A stretch of DNA of 37,696 bases from Candidatus Hydrogenedentes bacterium CG07_land_8_20_14_0_80_42_17 (GTDB lineage Bacteria > UBA8481), in assembly GCA_002780065.1 (NCBI GenBank), contig PEWQ01000024.1:1-37696 (forward strand), read 5' to 3'. The position numbers and the translations under genes are program-made. Of the stretch, positions 9,018 to 15,784 are shown piece after piece; position 1 is the stretch's first letter, and the number at the start of each line of letters is the position of its first letter. The notes below the pieces were generated by a model, which was given only the letters and a program-made list of their open reading frames with translations, was not told where the DNA came from and ran no database searches.

Positions 9018-10035
9018 TGTTAACCTTCTTATTATTCAATACGAATGTAAATAAATCTGAAAGAAAATTTTTTTTACCATGACCTTCTCTAAACAGCGCG
9101 CAATTTCTGCAACATTCTATACTGTCTCTTTTTCCGGCTCTGTGACCTTTTCTCGATTCTTCAAATTTTAATCCATTCCATATTTCTTTGATAGTTTGAG
9201 AACTTATATCGCCCAACACATTAGTTTCATATTCATCGTTGATGCACATAGGTATTGTTCCGTCCCAGTGAATCATCATTCTTTGATAAAGAAATGGACA
9301 CGGCAGAGAAGAATCCTGAATATTCGGAGCGTCATGGTCGTAATCTTTAAAGAACTGAAACATTATGTCGTCGGAGACTGGCGCCCATTGCTTTATGAAT
9401 TCATCTTCAGCTCCTTTCATGTATTTATCAACGCTAGTGATTCTGATTAGCGGTTTTGTCGCTCCAAGCTTTTTTTTCATTTCATGAAGAGCTGAAACTG
9501 TCGAGAAAATTCTTTCATAAGTCATTGGAGCTCGAATACGGTCATAATCGCTCTTCAATCCATCAACAGAGAAGCTTACGAAATCGAGTCCATTTTCAAT
9601 TATGCTCAACATTATTGTTTCATTCATAAACTGACCGTTTGTTATCATTCCTATTTCGCCGAATTTTTTTCCGCGAAGATATCGCATGAAATCAGGAAAC
9701 TTGGCGTTCAAAAGCGGCTCGCCTCGACCGGTGAATTTTATCGAGTAAACATTGCCTTCGATTTCGTCGATGATCTTTCGAAATGTATCGAAACTCATGT
9801 TTCCTTCTTTAGGTATTTTTTTGTGAGCTCGAAAACACATCGGACAATTCATCTGGCAATGACTGGTTGTTTCGATGTCGATATGAAGAGGATAATCTTT
9901 TCTCATAAAAAGTCTTGGATAGAAATGCCATTGAAAGCGATTAATAGCAAATCCAATTACATTTCGTTGGAGCATCCAGCGACGTAATTCTTTAAGAAAT
10001 TTATTCTGTCTCTTGATATCGTGATTTATCTTCAT
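9004..10035 (-). CDS. Radical SAM protein with SPASM domain
   Basis: A 343-residue protein with the cluster-binding CX3CX2C at Cys60, Cys64 and Cys67 (SHCQMNCPMCFR), followed by a KFTGRGEPLLNAKF segment typical of the second conserved strand. The C-terminal cysteine set (CPFLYQ, PMCINDEYE, ECCRNCALF) forms a SPASM-type domain for auxiliary iron-sulfur clusters. Enzymes of this type perform radical chemistry on peptides or small molecules; several sit in O-antigen and nonulosonate loci with unknown substrates. It lies between WbqC (four-base overlap) and neuA (14-base overlap). Its intact motif contrasts with the defective one in the SPASM protein at 12935. Confidence 0.9.
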   Translation of the reverse strand: MKINHDIKRQNKFLKELRRWMLQRNVIGFAINRFQWHFYPRLFMRKDYPLHIDIETTSHCQMNCPMCFRAHKKIPKEGNMSFDTFRKIIDEIEGNVYSIKFTGRGEPLLNAKFPDFMRYLRGKKFGEIGMITNGQFMNETIMLSIIENGLDFVSFSVDGLKSDYDRIRAPMTYERIFSTVSALHEMKKKLGATKPLIRITSVDKYMKGAEDEFIKQWAPVSDDIMFQFFKDYDHDAPNIQDSSLPCPFLYQRMMIHWDGTIPMCINDEYETNVLGDISSQTIKEIWNGLKFEESRKGHRAGKRDSIECCRNCALFREGHGKKNFLSDLFTFVLNNKKVNNEKK

Positions 10036-10730
10036 AAGTTATTTTTCTGTGATTCTTCGATGATTTTTAAACTTTCAGCTCCGCAATTGAAAAGAATATC
10101 GACAGAAGACATGCATGGCAAAAAACCTTCATGAATTTGTTTGTAAATCGGATGCTGAAAATTTTGAAAACGAACGGCAATATTATTTTTTTCAAATGCC
10201 GACAGATCGAGATAATTCCGACCGTCTCTTCCGGAAAGATAATTATCAGTTTCCATTTTTTTGCAAATCTCCAGAATCAATTCTGAACCTTTCGATGAGG
10301 TATTGAGTTCGGAAGCCATTATGCATGATCTTTTCAATTCGAAACAATCCATAATAAATTTAATAATACTCATATTAAAATCTACAAGTTTTTCATATTC
10401 TTTGTCTATGACGGAAAGCAGTTTCTGCCCGTAATCCTTCCAGAAGGGCGCTTTACAATAGTTACGTTCAATGCTCAATGCAAATTTATGTTTCCATCGC
10501 GGTTCAGGAGCGATTAGAACTTCATTAATCTTTTGTTCGAATTTACCTTTTGTGACAACAGGAACTACTAGCCAGAGCCAACCTTCTTTAGTTTTGATTT
10601 TGTTTCGATTCTCGAAATATCGCTTTTTGAACTGAACATTATCCAAAAAGACAATCGAGTCAGCCTGCCGAATTTTGTCGATAAGCCCGAGCCACGGCAT
10701 ACATTCAGGCTGAAAAATTGATAAAAGCAT
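10032..10730 (-). CDS. WbqC-like family protein
   Basis: A 232-residue protein matching the WbqC family from its first residues: FQPECMPWLGLIDKIRQAD, then VFLDNVQFKKRYFENRNKIK. These proteins are common in O-antigen, capsule and flagellar glycan clusters, and their biochemical role is not settled; an acyl- or aminoacyl-transfer step on sugars is often suggested. It is the first gene of the minus-strand run to 6581 and is divergent from neuB, 58 bases away. The downstream radical SAM gene overlaps its stop by four bases. The start ATG has no strong Shine-Dalgarno, so a slightly different start is possible. Confidence 0.85.
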   Translation of the reverse strand: MLLSIFQPECMPWLGLIDKIRQADSIVFLDNVQFKKRYFENRNKIKTKEGWLWLVVPVVTKGKFEQKINEVLIAPEPRWKHKFALSIERNYCKAPFWKDYGQKLLSVIDKEYEKLVDFNMSIIKFIMDCFELKRSCIMASELNTSSKGSELILEICKKMETDNYLSGRDGRNYLDLSAFEKNNIAVRFQNFQHPIYKQIHEGFLPCMSSVDILFNCGAESLKIIEESQKNNL

Positions 10731-10782
10731 GAGAGAATTCTACTATAAAATAAGATTTGCTTGTATCTTTTATGAAGCGGAG
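10718..10782 (+). promoter_or_regulatory. Candidate promoter and RBS for neuB-pseG
   Basis: TTGATA at 10718-10723 (5 of 6 to the -35 consensus) and TACTAT at 10741-10746 (4 of 6) are spaced by 17 bases. The RBS GCGGAGG ends at 10782, six bases before the ATG. The -35 overlaps the start of the divergent wbqC-like gene, so the two directions may share control. Visual match only. Confidence 0.35.
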
Positions 10783-10788
10783 GTTTGT

Positions 10789-11820
10789 ATGAGGAATTTT
10801 CAATTTCAAAATGTCATTATTGGCGATGGATTTCCTGTTTGGATTATTGCTGAGATTGGCGGAAATTTTTCTGATTTTCAAACCGGTCGAAAACTTATTG
10901 ATCTTGCTGTTTCTGCCGGAGCTGATGCAGTTAAATTGCAGACGTATCAAGCTGAGACTATAGCGACAAAGAAAGCTGTTTATGATATGCCGAATGTTGG
11001 CAAGGCAAATCAGTATGAACTATTCAAGAAGGGCGAACTCTCTTTTGAACTGCACAAACAAATTTGGGATTACTGCCGAGAAAAAGGCATAACGGTTTTT
11101 TCAACTCCAAGCCACATGAAGGATGTTGAGCTTCTTGAACGGCTTGGCTGCGGAATTTACAAGATAGGTTCGGACGATGCCGTGAACATTCCGTTTCTTA
11201 CAGAGGTAGCGGCTTTGGGAAAACCGATGATTCTTTCAACTGGAATGTGCACGATGAGTGAAGTTAGAGAAAGTGTGGAGGCGATTTTAGGCAAAGGAAA
11301 CTCAAACCTTGCGCTTTTGCATTGCGTGACTAATTATCCCTCATTGCCGGAACATGCTAACTTGAGATGTATAGAAAATATGAAATGCGAGTTTGGTTTA
11401 CCTGTTGGATATTCAGATCATACTGTTGGAATAGAAGTTTCAGCAGCCTCTGCCGCGCTTGGAGCGAACATAATAGAAAAACATTTTACCTACGATAAAA
11501 ATGCGGAAGGCCCCGACCATCAGCTCTCGGCTGATTTTGATGAGCTGAAAGAATTAATTCGTTCTGTGCGAATAATTGAAAAGGCGCTTGGTGATGGAGT
11601 TAAGGCTCCGTCAGCCGGAGAGACGATAACCCGAAGAAACAATCGAAAGAGCGTAGTGAGCAATGTAAATATTCCTAAAGGAACTTTGATTACAAAAGAT
11701 ATGATTGCGATAAAACGGCCGGGTTATGGAATCGAGCCCAAACATTTTTTTGATGTTGTTGGCCGAACTGCGAAGAAAGATATTTCCGCAGAAGAGCCGA
11801 TTTTATGGGAGCAAATTTGA
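10789..11820 (+). CDS. neuB: NeuB-family nonulosonate synthase (sialic/pseudaminic acid synthase), first copy
   Basis: A 343-residue two-domain enzyme. The TIM-barrel part shows IIAEIGGNFSDF, VKLQTYQAETIA, KIGSDDAVNIPF, STGMCT, GYSDHTVG and EKHFTYDKNAEGPDH, the active-site set for condensing phosphoenolpyruvate with an N-acetylated sugar. The C-terminal SAF (antifreeze-like) domain starts near RKSVVSN and ends VVGRTAKKDI. The ATG at 10789 is chosen over an upstream in-frame ATG at 10729 because a GCGGAGG site precedes it and the family N-terminus begins here. The PseG-like gene overlaps its end, which favours a pseudaminic-type substrate (PseI). A second, diverged copy lies at 23954. Confidence 0.9.
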   Translation: MRNFQFQNVIIGDGFPVWIIAEIGGNFSDFQTGRKLIDLAVSAGADAVKLQTYQAETIATKKAVYDMPNVGKANQYELFKKGELSFELHKQIWDYCREKGITVFSTPSHMKDVELLERLGCGIYKIGSDDAVNIPFLTEVAALGKPMILSTGMCTMSEVRESVEAILGKGNSNLALLHCVTNYPSLPEHANLRCIENMKCEFGLPVGYSDHTVGIEVSAASAALGANIIEKHFTYDKNAEGPDHQLSADFDELKELIRSVRIIEKALGDGVKAPSAGETITRRNNRKSVVSNVNIPKGTLITKDMIAIKRPGYGIEPKHFFDVVGRTAKKDISAEEPILWEQI

Positions 11821-12842
11821 AGATTTTCGATAATAAATCTAGTGTGGTTTTTTGGCCTGACGTCTCGCTGAAAATTGGGATGGGTCACTTGATGGAATCT
11901 ATTGCTCTGGCAAAATGTTTAATTGAAAACGGTAGAGAGGTTATTTTTTTCATTCTGCATTACGAGCCTGCGATAAGTATTTTGAAAGATAGAGGAATTA
12001 GTTATGAAACATTTGATGAAGAAGTTAAATTAATAAATAAGCTAGGCAAATTTCGAAAACAATTTTCATTTCTTGTTACGCATCATTGGATTAACAGATT
12101 CGAAGCGATTGCAAGTTTACGGCAAAGTGGATTTAAAATTATTCTTTTTGATCAGCTCGGAAACAAAAAAGTTTCTTGCGATATTCTAGTCAATAGCTCG
12201 ATAGTTCCTGAATGGCGAATGTATAATTTTCGGAAGCCTCTTCCTATTCAGGCATTCGGACCTAATTATGCAATCTTGAGAGATGAAATTGTTTTAGCCG
12301 GAAAAGCTCGAATTATGAGAGAGCCAAATCGAATTATGGTTTCTCTTGGCGGAGGCGATCCGACCGGTGCGACACTGAGAGTTTATAAAGCACTCGAACC
12401 GATTCTTGATGATATAAAACTTGATTTGATTTTGGGCCCGTCATTTCCCCATGCTGAAAAACTTATGAAACTCGTTGGCTGCAATAAGCATTCTAATATT
12501 ACAATATTGCAGAGTGTAAAAGATATGGGCAGACGATTGAAAAAGTCCTCGATTTTAATTTCATCAGGTGGAAACACTTTATATGAGGCCGCACATCTTG
12601 GATGTCCTGTGATTGTTTTGTGGGAGTATCCTCACGAAAAGATTCAAGGAAAGGCATTTGAAAGAGCGGGTATTGCTAAATGTATAGGAAACGGCAAAAG
12701 AACGCCGTTTACGAGAATAAGAGATGAAGTAATAAGATTGATCGAAGATAAAGATATGAAGATGATAATGTCTTTTTGCGGAGAAAAGTTTGTTGATGGA
12801 AAAGGTAGCGAGCGGCTAGTTCAATTGATTAGTAGTAATTGA
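11805..12842 (+). CDS. pseG: PseG/SpsG-like UDP-sugar hydrolase (GT-B fold)
   Basis: A 345-residue protein of the PseG/SpsG family, which in the pseudaminate pathway removes UDP from 2,4-diacetamido-trideoxy-altrose to give the NeuB/PseI substrate. The N-terminal motif DVSLKIGMGHLMES contains the catalytic-type histidine (His28 from the ATG). The usual Arg three residues after this His is replaced by Ser. The C-terminal nucleotide site shows LISSGGNTLYEAAHLGCP. A TTG at 11817, overlapping the neuB stop and preceded by GGGAG five bases earlier, is an alternative start that would remove the four extra N-terminal residues. The gene is coupled to neuB. SpsG-type function on another UDP-sugar is possible. 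Confidence 0.82.
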   Translation: MGANLKIFDNKSSVVFWPDVSLKIGMGHLMESIALAKCLIENGREVIFFILHYEPAISILKDRGISYETFDEEVKLINKLGKFRKQFSFLVTHHWINRFEAIASLRQSGFKIILFDQLGNKKVSCDILVNSSIVPEWRMYNFRKPLPIQAFGPNYAILRDEIVLAGKARIMREPNRIMVSLGGGDPTGATLRVYKALEPILDDIKLDLILGPSFPHAEKLMKLVGCNKHSNITILQSVKDMGRRLKKSSILISSGGNTLYEAAHLGCPVIVLWEYPHEKIQGKAFERAGIAKCIGNGKRTPFTRIRDEVIRLIEDKDMKMIMSFCGEKFVDGKGSERLVQLISSN

Positions 12843-12883
12843 CCAATTTCTTTTCATGTTGATAAAAATATGAGGATAGAGTA

Positions 12884-12912
12884 ATTTGAATTTATGAATC
12901 GTGCATTCAAAT
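12884..12912. repeat. Perfect 8-bp inverted repeat upstream of the SPASM/Rid module
   Basis: ATTTGAAT at 12884-12891 and ATTCAAAT at 12905-12912 are exact reverse complements with a 13-base spacer. They lie in the 92-base gap before the SPASM gene, between a possible -35 (TTGATA at 12859-12864) and its RBS (AAAGGA near 12921-12926). It could be an operator or a leader hairpin; AT richness raises the chance of coincidence. Confidence 0.3.
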
Positions 12913-12934
12913 CGAAGACGAAAGGAAACCATAT

Positions 12935-14605
12935 ATGAAGCCTCCGGTAGTGGTGGTGCTTTCTAATGCTTATGTTAATGGAAAACTCTCATTTCGTAAT
13001 TTGGATTTGGAGCCCGAAGTAGAATTAGGGAAATGTCTTGTTGAGCGGTTGAGAGGACTTGGATATGACAATTTTATTTTTCTTTTATTAAGGTATCCTG
13101 CTTTTTGGCAGAATGAAACGGATGAAAAAGAAAAGATAGAGCGGTTTGAATCGCTCGTAAATGAAAATGGTGGAATCGGAGTTATTGCTGAAAGAAAAGA
13201 TTCGGACAGCTCTTACTCTGAAATGGTTCGCCGCGCATTTCTTGAAATCGGTTCGAAATTGAATTGCGGTATGGACGAGCCTGTGCTGAAAGTTCTTACT
13301 GAATGTATCTTCATGACTGAATCTTCGCTCATGGATTTGGTAGAGCCTCTTGGGCCGGACATTATGCTTACTTATTGGAATTCAAAGAATTTACTTGAAC
13401 GGCCTAATGGAATGACGAAAAGAACATTTATTCAATTTGCTGAGTCAGGGCGTATGCCTTCAGGAAAAAATATGAAAACTATTGGGCATGATATTAATCC
13501 TCTTCCTCAAGTTAGATATTTTGCTCCTACTGCCGAGTTTAAAGATGTATTCAAATCATTACTTACTATCCCTCTGAAAGATTGGTCGTATTCAACGTTG
13601 GCAGAATTATACAAAAAGTCGCCGGAACTGTTTCACAAAGCATTGAGACATGTTGGAGTTGAATTAACTAATGACGACAATCTGCCTGATAGGTTACGTT
13701 CTCCAAGAAGGCTTTCAAAAAGGTCTGTAACTTATTTTGAACGCAAAGATTGGGAATGTCTCCTGCCTTCATTGGTCAGAGAACTTGAAATTGCTCCGGT
13801 CGCAATTGACTTTTGGGATTATGGCGAGCCTTTGATGCATCCTGAAGTTATAACTTTTATTGAAGAAGCTGTTTCGAAAGGCATAAGAACAGATATTTAT
13901 ACAAATGGAATTTTGCTCGACTCAGAAATGGCGGGTCGAATTATTGGTAGTGGTTTGGATTCGATATTTTTTAGATTGGATGCGGCTTCACCTGAGACTT
14001 ATGGAATTGTCAGCGGCAATGCTGGGCTGTACCAAAAAGCATTGGATAATTTGAAAGCTTTTCTGGATGCTAAGAGAAGGAGAGGGTTGAAGTCTATCGC
14101 TGAAACGTTTCTGATGCCGTTGGTTGCAGTTCAAATTACAGAGATGGCAGAAACAGAAAAAGATGTAGATAAATTTTTTGATGAATATGATTACGTCGAA
14201 CGCGCTAAAGATAAACTGTTGAAAGAAAAGGGAGTAATGCCTACTCCGACTGAGATTTATCAGGAGCTGTATAAATCCTTTCCGCCTGTAGAATATGTTA
14301 TGCTGAGACACGACCATATTTATTGCGGAAAAGTTGAACGTAAAGGCGGAATGGATGTCACACCTCTATACCGTTTTGCGTGCCGACAGTTGAGGGAAGG
14401 ACTGCATATTCTTTCCGATGGCAGAATTGTTCCATGCAGAGAAGACATCGATGGCGAAATTATTTTTGGCAATGTTAAAGATGGAATAGACAAGATTTGG
14501 AGATCTGAAGAAGTATCTGAATTTAGAAAGAAACATTTTGATTCCCGTTGGGAAGATATGAAATTATGCTCTTCTTGCCGCGATTGGTATTGTACTTTTG
14601 TGTAG
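12935..14605 (+). CDS. SPASM-domain protein with degenerate radical SAM motif (spiro-SPASM-like)
   Basis: A 556-residue protein. Residues 1-230 start with a VVVVLSNAY strand and have no domain I can name. Residues 240-440 follow the radical SAM pattern (ELTN..NL, then GEPLMHP at 297-303, TDIYTNGILL, FFRLDAASPETY), but the three cluster cysteines are missing: Asp248, Asp252 and Arg255 occupy the CX3CX2C positions. The C-terminal SPASM set is intact (C464, C483, C501, C545, C548, C553), as are DGRIVPC and GNVKDGIDKIW. It therefore probably binds auxiliary clusters but may not cleave SAM. From memory it resembles 'spiro-SPASM' proteins of spirochaetes; I could not verify this. The AAAGGA RBS supports this ATG. 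The Rid-like gene follows after 25 bases. Confidence 0.8.
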   Translation: MKPPVVVVLSNAYVNGKLSFRNLDLEPEVELGKCLVERLRGLGYDNFIFLLLRYPAFWQNETDEKEKIERFESLVNENGGIGVIAERKDSDSSYSEMVRRAFLEIGSKLNCGMDEPVLKVLTECIFMTESSLMDLVEPLGPDIMLTYWNSKNLLERPNGMTKRTFIQFAESGRMPSGKNMKTIGHDINPLPQVRYFAPTAEFKDVFKSLLTIPLKDWSYSTLAELYKKSPELFHKALRHVGVELTNDDNLPDRLRSPRRLSKRSVTYFERKDWECLLPSLVRELEIAPVAIDFWDYGEPLMHPEVITFIEEAVSKGIRTDIYTNGILLDSEMAGRIIGSGLDSIFFRLDAASPETYGIVSGNAGLYQKALDNLKAFLDAKRRRGLKSIAETFLMPLVAVQITEMAETEKDVDKFFDEYDYVERAKDKLLKEKGVMPTPTEIYQELYKSFPPVEYVMLRHDHIYCGKVERKGGMDVTPLYRFACRQLREGLHILSDGRIVPCREDIDGEIIFGNVKDGIDKIWRSEEVSEFRKKHFDSRWEDMKLCSSCRDWYCTFV

Positions 14606-14630
14606 TTGGTAAATCAGGAGAATTTGTTCA

Positions 14631-15524
14631 ATGGAGTGCAGACATAAAGTTAAAGAGTTTGGCAGTTCAAAAGGTAATAACGAATATCATTTTGCGGTTT
14701 ATCCTGATTCTAGAAAAGATTTCAAAGAACAACTGAAAAGTGTAGAAAAAACTTATCGTATGCTTCTCAAAAAGAAAAAAATTTCTTCATCGACTTCTGT
14801 TATTCGAAAAATATTTTTGAGTGACATATTAAATCAGACAAAAATGCTTAAGAATTCTTGTTTGGTGAAAGGATTATCCTCTCTAGACTCAGCAGGTGTG
14901 TCGATTGTTGAACAAGCTCCGGCTGATGGTTCCAAGTTAGCTCTATATGCTTATCATGTCGAAGGGATTAGACCTATTTCTAATTCTAAAAATATTATTG
15001 AGTTCGAAAAAAATGGATTAAGGCATATTTTTGTACTGGGACTCGAACCGAAAACAGAATTATCGTCTGTTGCTCTTCAGACACGAGATATATTTGAAAA
15101 GCTTAGTAAAATTTTGAAAACAAAAAAAGCGTCTTTTCTCAACGATCTCGTAAGGACATGGGTATATCTCAGAGATATTGATAAGGATTATGAAGCAATG
15201 GTTAAGGAGAGACGTAAGATATTTAGCCATAAGGGACTAACGAGTCGAACTCATTTTATTGCGAGTACTGGAATCAACGGAATCAATTCTTGTAAAAAAA
15301 CGCTTGTTGGTATGGATGCCTATATTATTCGAGGCACTTCTCCTGGACAAATAGAGTATCTTAGAGAAACTCCTTTGATGTGCAACCCATCCCGTTACGG
15401 TGTTACGTTCGAGCGAGGAGTGAAAGTAAACTACGGGGATAGAGTTCACATTTTTATTTCTGGAACTGCAAGTATGGACCAAAAAGGAGCAGTCAAACAT
15501 TTGGATGATCTTCTAGCAAACTAA
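14631..15524 (+). CDS. Rid/YjgF-FkbO-like protein, 5' portion of a frameshifted gene
   Basis: A 297-residue frame that starts with ATG ten bases after AGGAG. The N-terminal 150 residues are poorly recognisable; the middle is clearly of the YjgF/Rid fold (FLNDLVRTWVYLRDIDKDY, then ASTGINGIN) and a second Rid unit begins at VKVNYGDRVHIFISGTAS. This two-domain layout resembles chorismatase-type FkbO/Hyg5 proteins, which act on chorismate, and other large Rid proteins. The frame stops at TAA 15522-15524 in the middle of the second Rid unit. The missing part continues in the +1 frame (next entry), so the product is truncated unless ribosomes shift or the sequence has an indel error. Active site residues for chorismate cannot be judged by eye. 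Confidence 0.75.
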   Translation: MECRHKVKEFGSSKGNNEYHFAVYPDSRKDFKEQLKSVEKTYRMLLKKKKISSSTSVIRKIFLSDILNQTKMLKNSCLVKGLSSLDSAGVSIVEQAPADGSKLALYAYHVEGIRPISNSKNIIEFEKNGLRHIFVLGLEPKTELSSVALQTRDIFEKLSKILKTKKASFLNDLVRTWVYLRDIDKDYEAMVKERRKIFSHKGLTSRTHFIASTGINGINSCKKTLVGMDAYIIRGTSPGQIEYLRETPLMCNPSRYGVTFERGVKVNYGDRVHIFISGTASMDQKGAVKHLDDLLAN

Positions 15525-15771
15525 ATGCGCCTTAGAAAATTTTGGTTCTGTTCTTTCATCTGCTGGAGCCGAATGGAATGATCTTATGCAGATGATTGTT
15601 TACTTGCGCGACCAATCTGACGCGTTGAGAGTGAAAGATTATTTGGAAGAACGATTTGGAACTCTACCGATTTTTATTGTTTCTTCTAAGGTATGCAGAA
15701 CTGAATGGCTAGTGGAGATAGAAGGAATAGCGGCTATTAAGACTGAAAACAAGAACTTTTCCGATTATTAA
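15517..15771 (+). pseudogene. 3' portion of the frameshifted Rid/FkbO-like gene
   Basis: The +1 frame from about 15517 encodes QTKCALENFGSVLSSAGAEW, then DLMQMIVYLRD, TLPIFIVSSKVCR and LVEIEGIAAIKTE, ending at TAA 15769-15771. This is exactly the C-terminal half of a YjgF/Rid domain and completes the unit begun upstream (ISGTAS, then HLDDLL). Removing one base near 15514 (CTAG to CTG) would join LDDLL directly to QTKCALENF and give one protein of about 380 residues. The internal ATG at 15586 lies inside the domain and has no RBS, so I do not regard it as a separate gene. The next gene starts 13 bases later. Confidence 0.7.
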
Positions 15772-15784
15772 GCGAGGTAATGTT

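Noticed and set aside
13988-14317. 109-residue minus-strand frame inside the SPASM gene
   Set aside because: It has a Phe/Ser-rich composition typical of an antisense shadow, and the plus-strand gene has clear motifs.
15586-15771. Separate 61-residue gene starting at an internal ATG
   Set aside because: It lies inside a Rid domain that begins before it in the same frame and has no RBS. It is the broken 3' end of the preceding gene.
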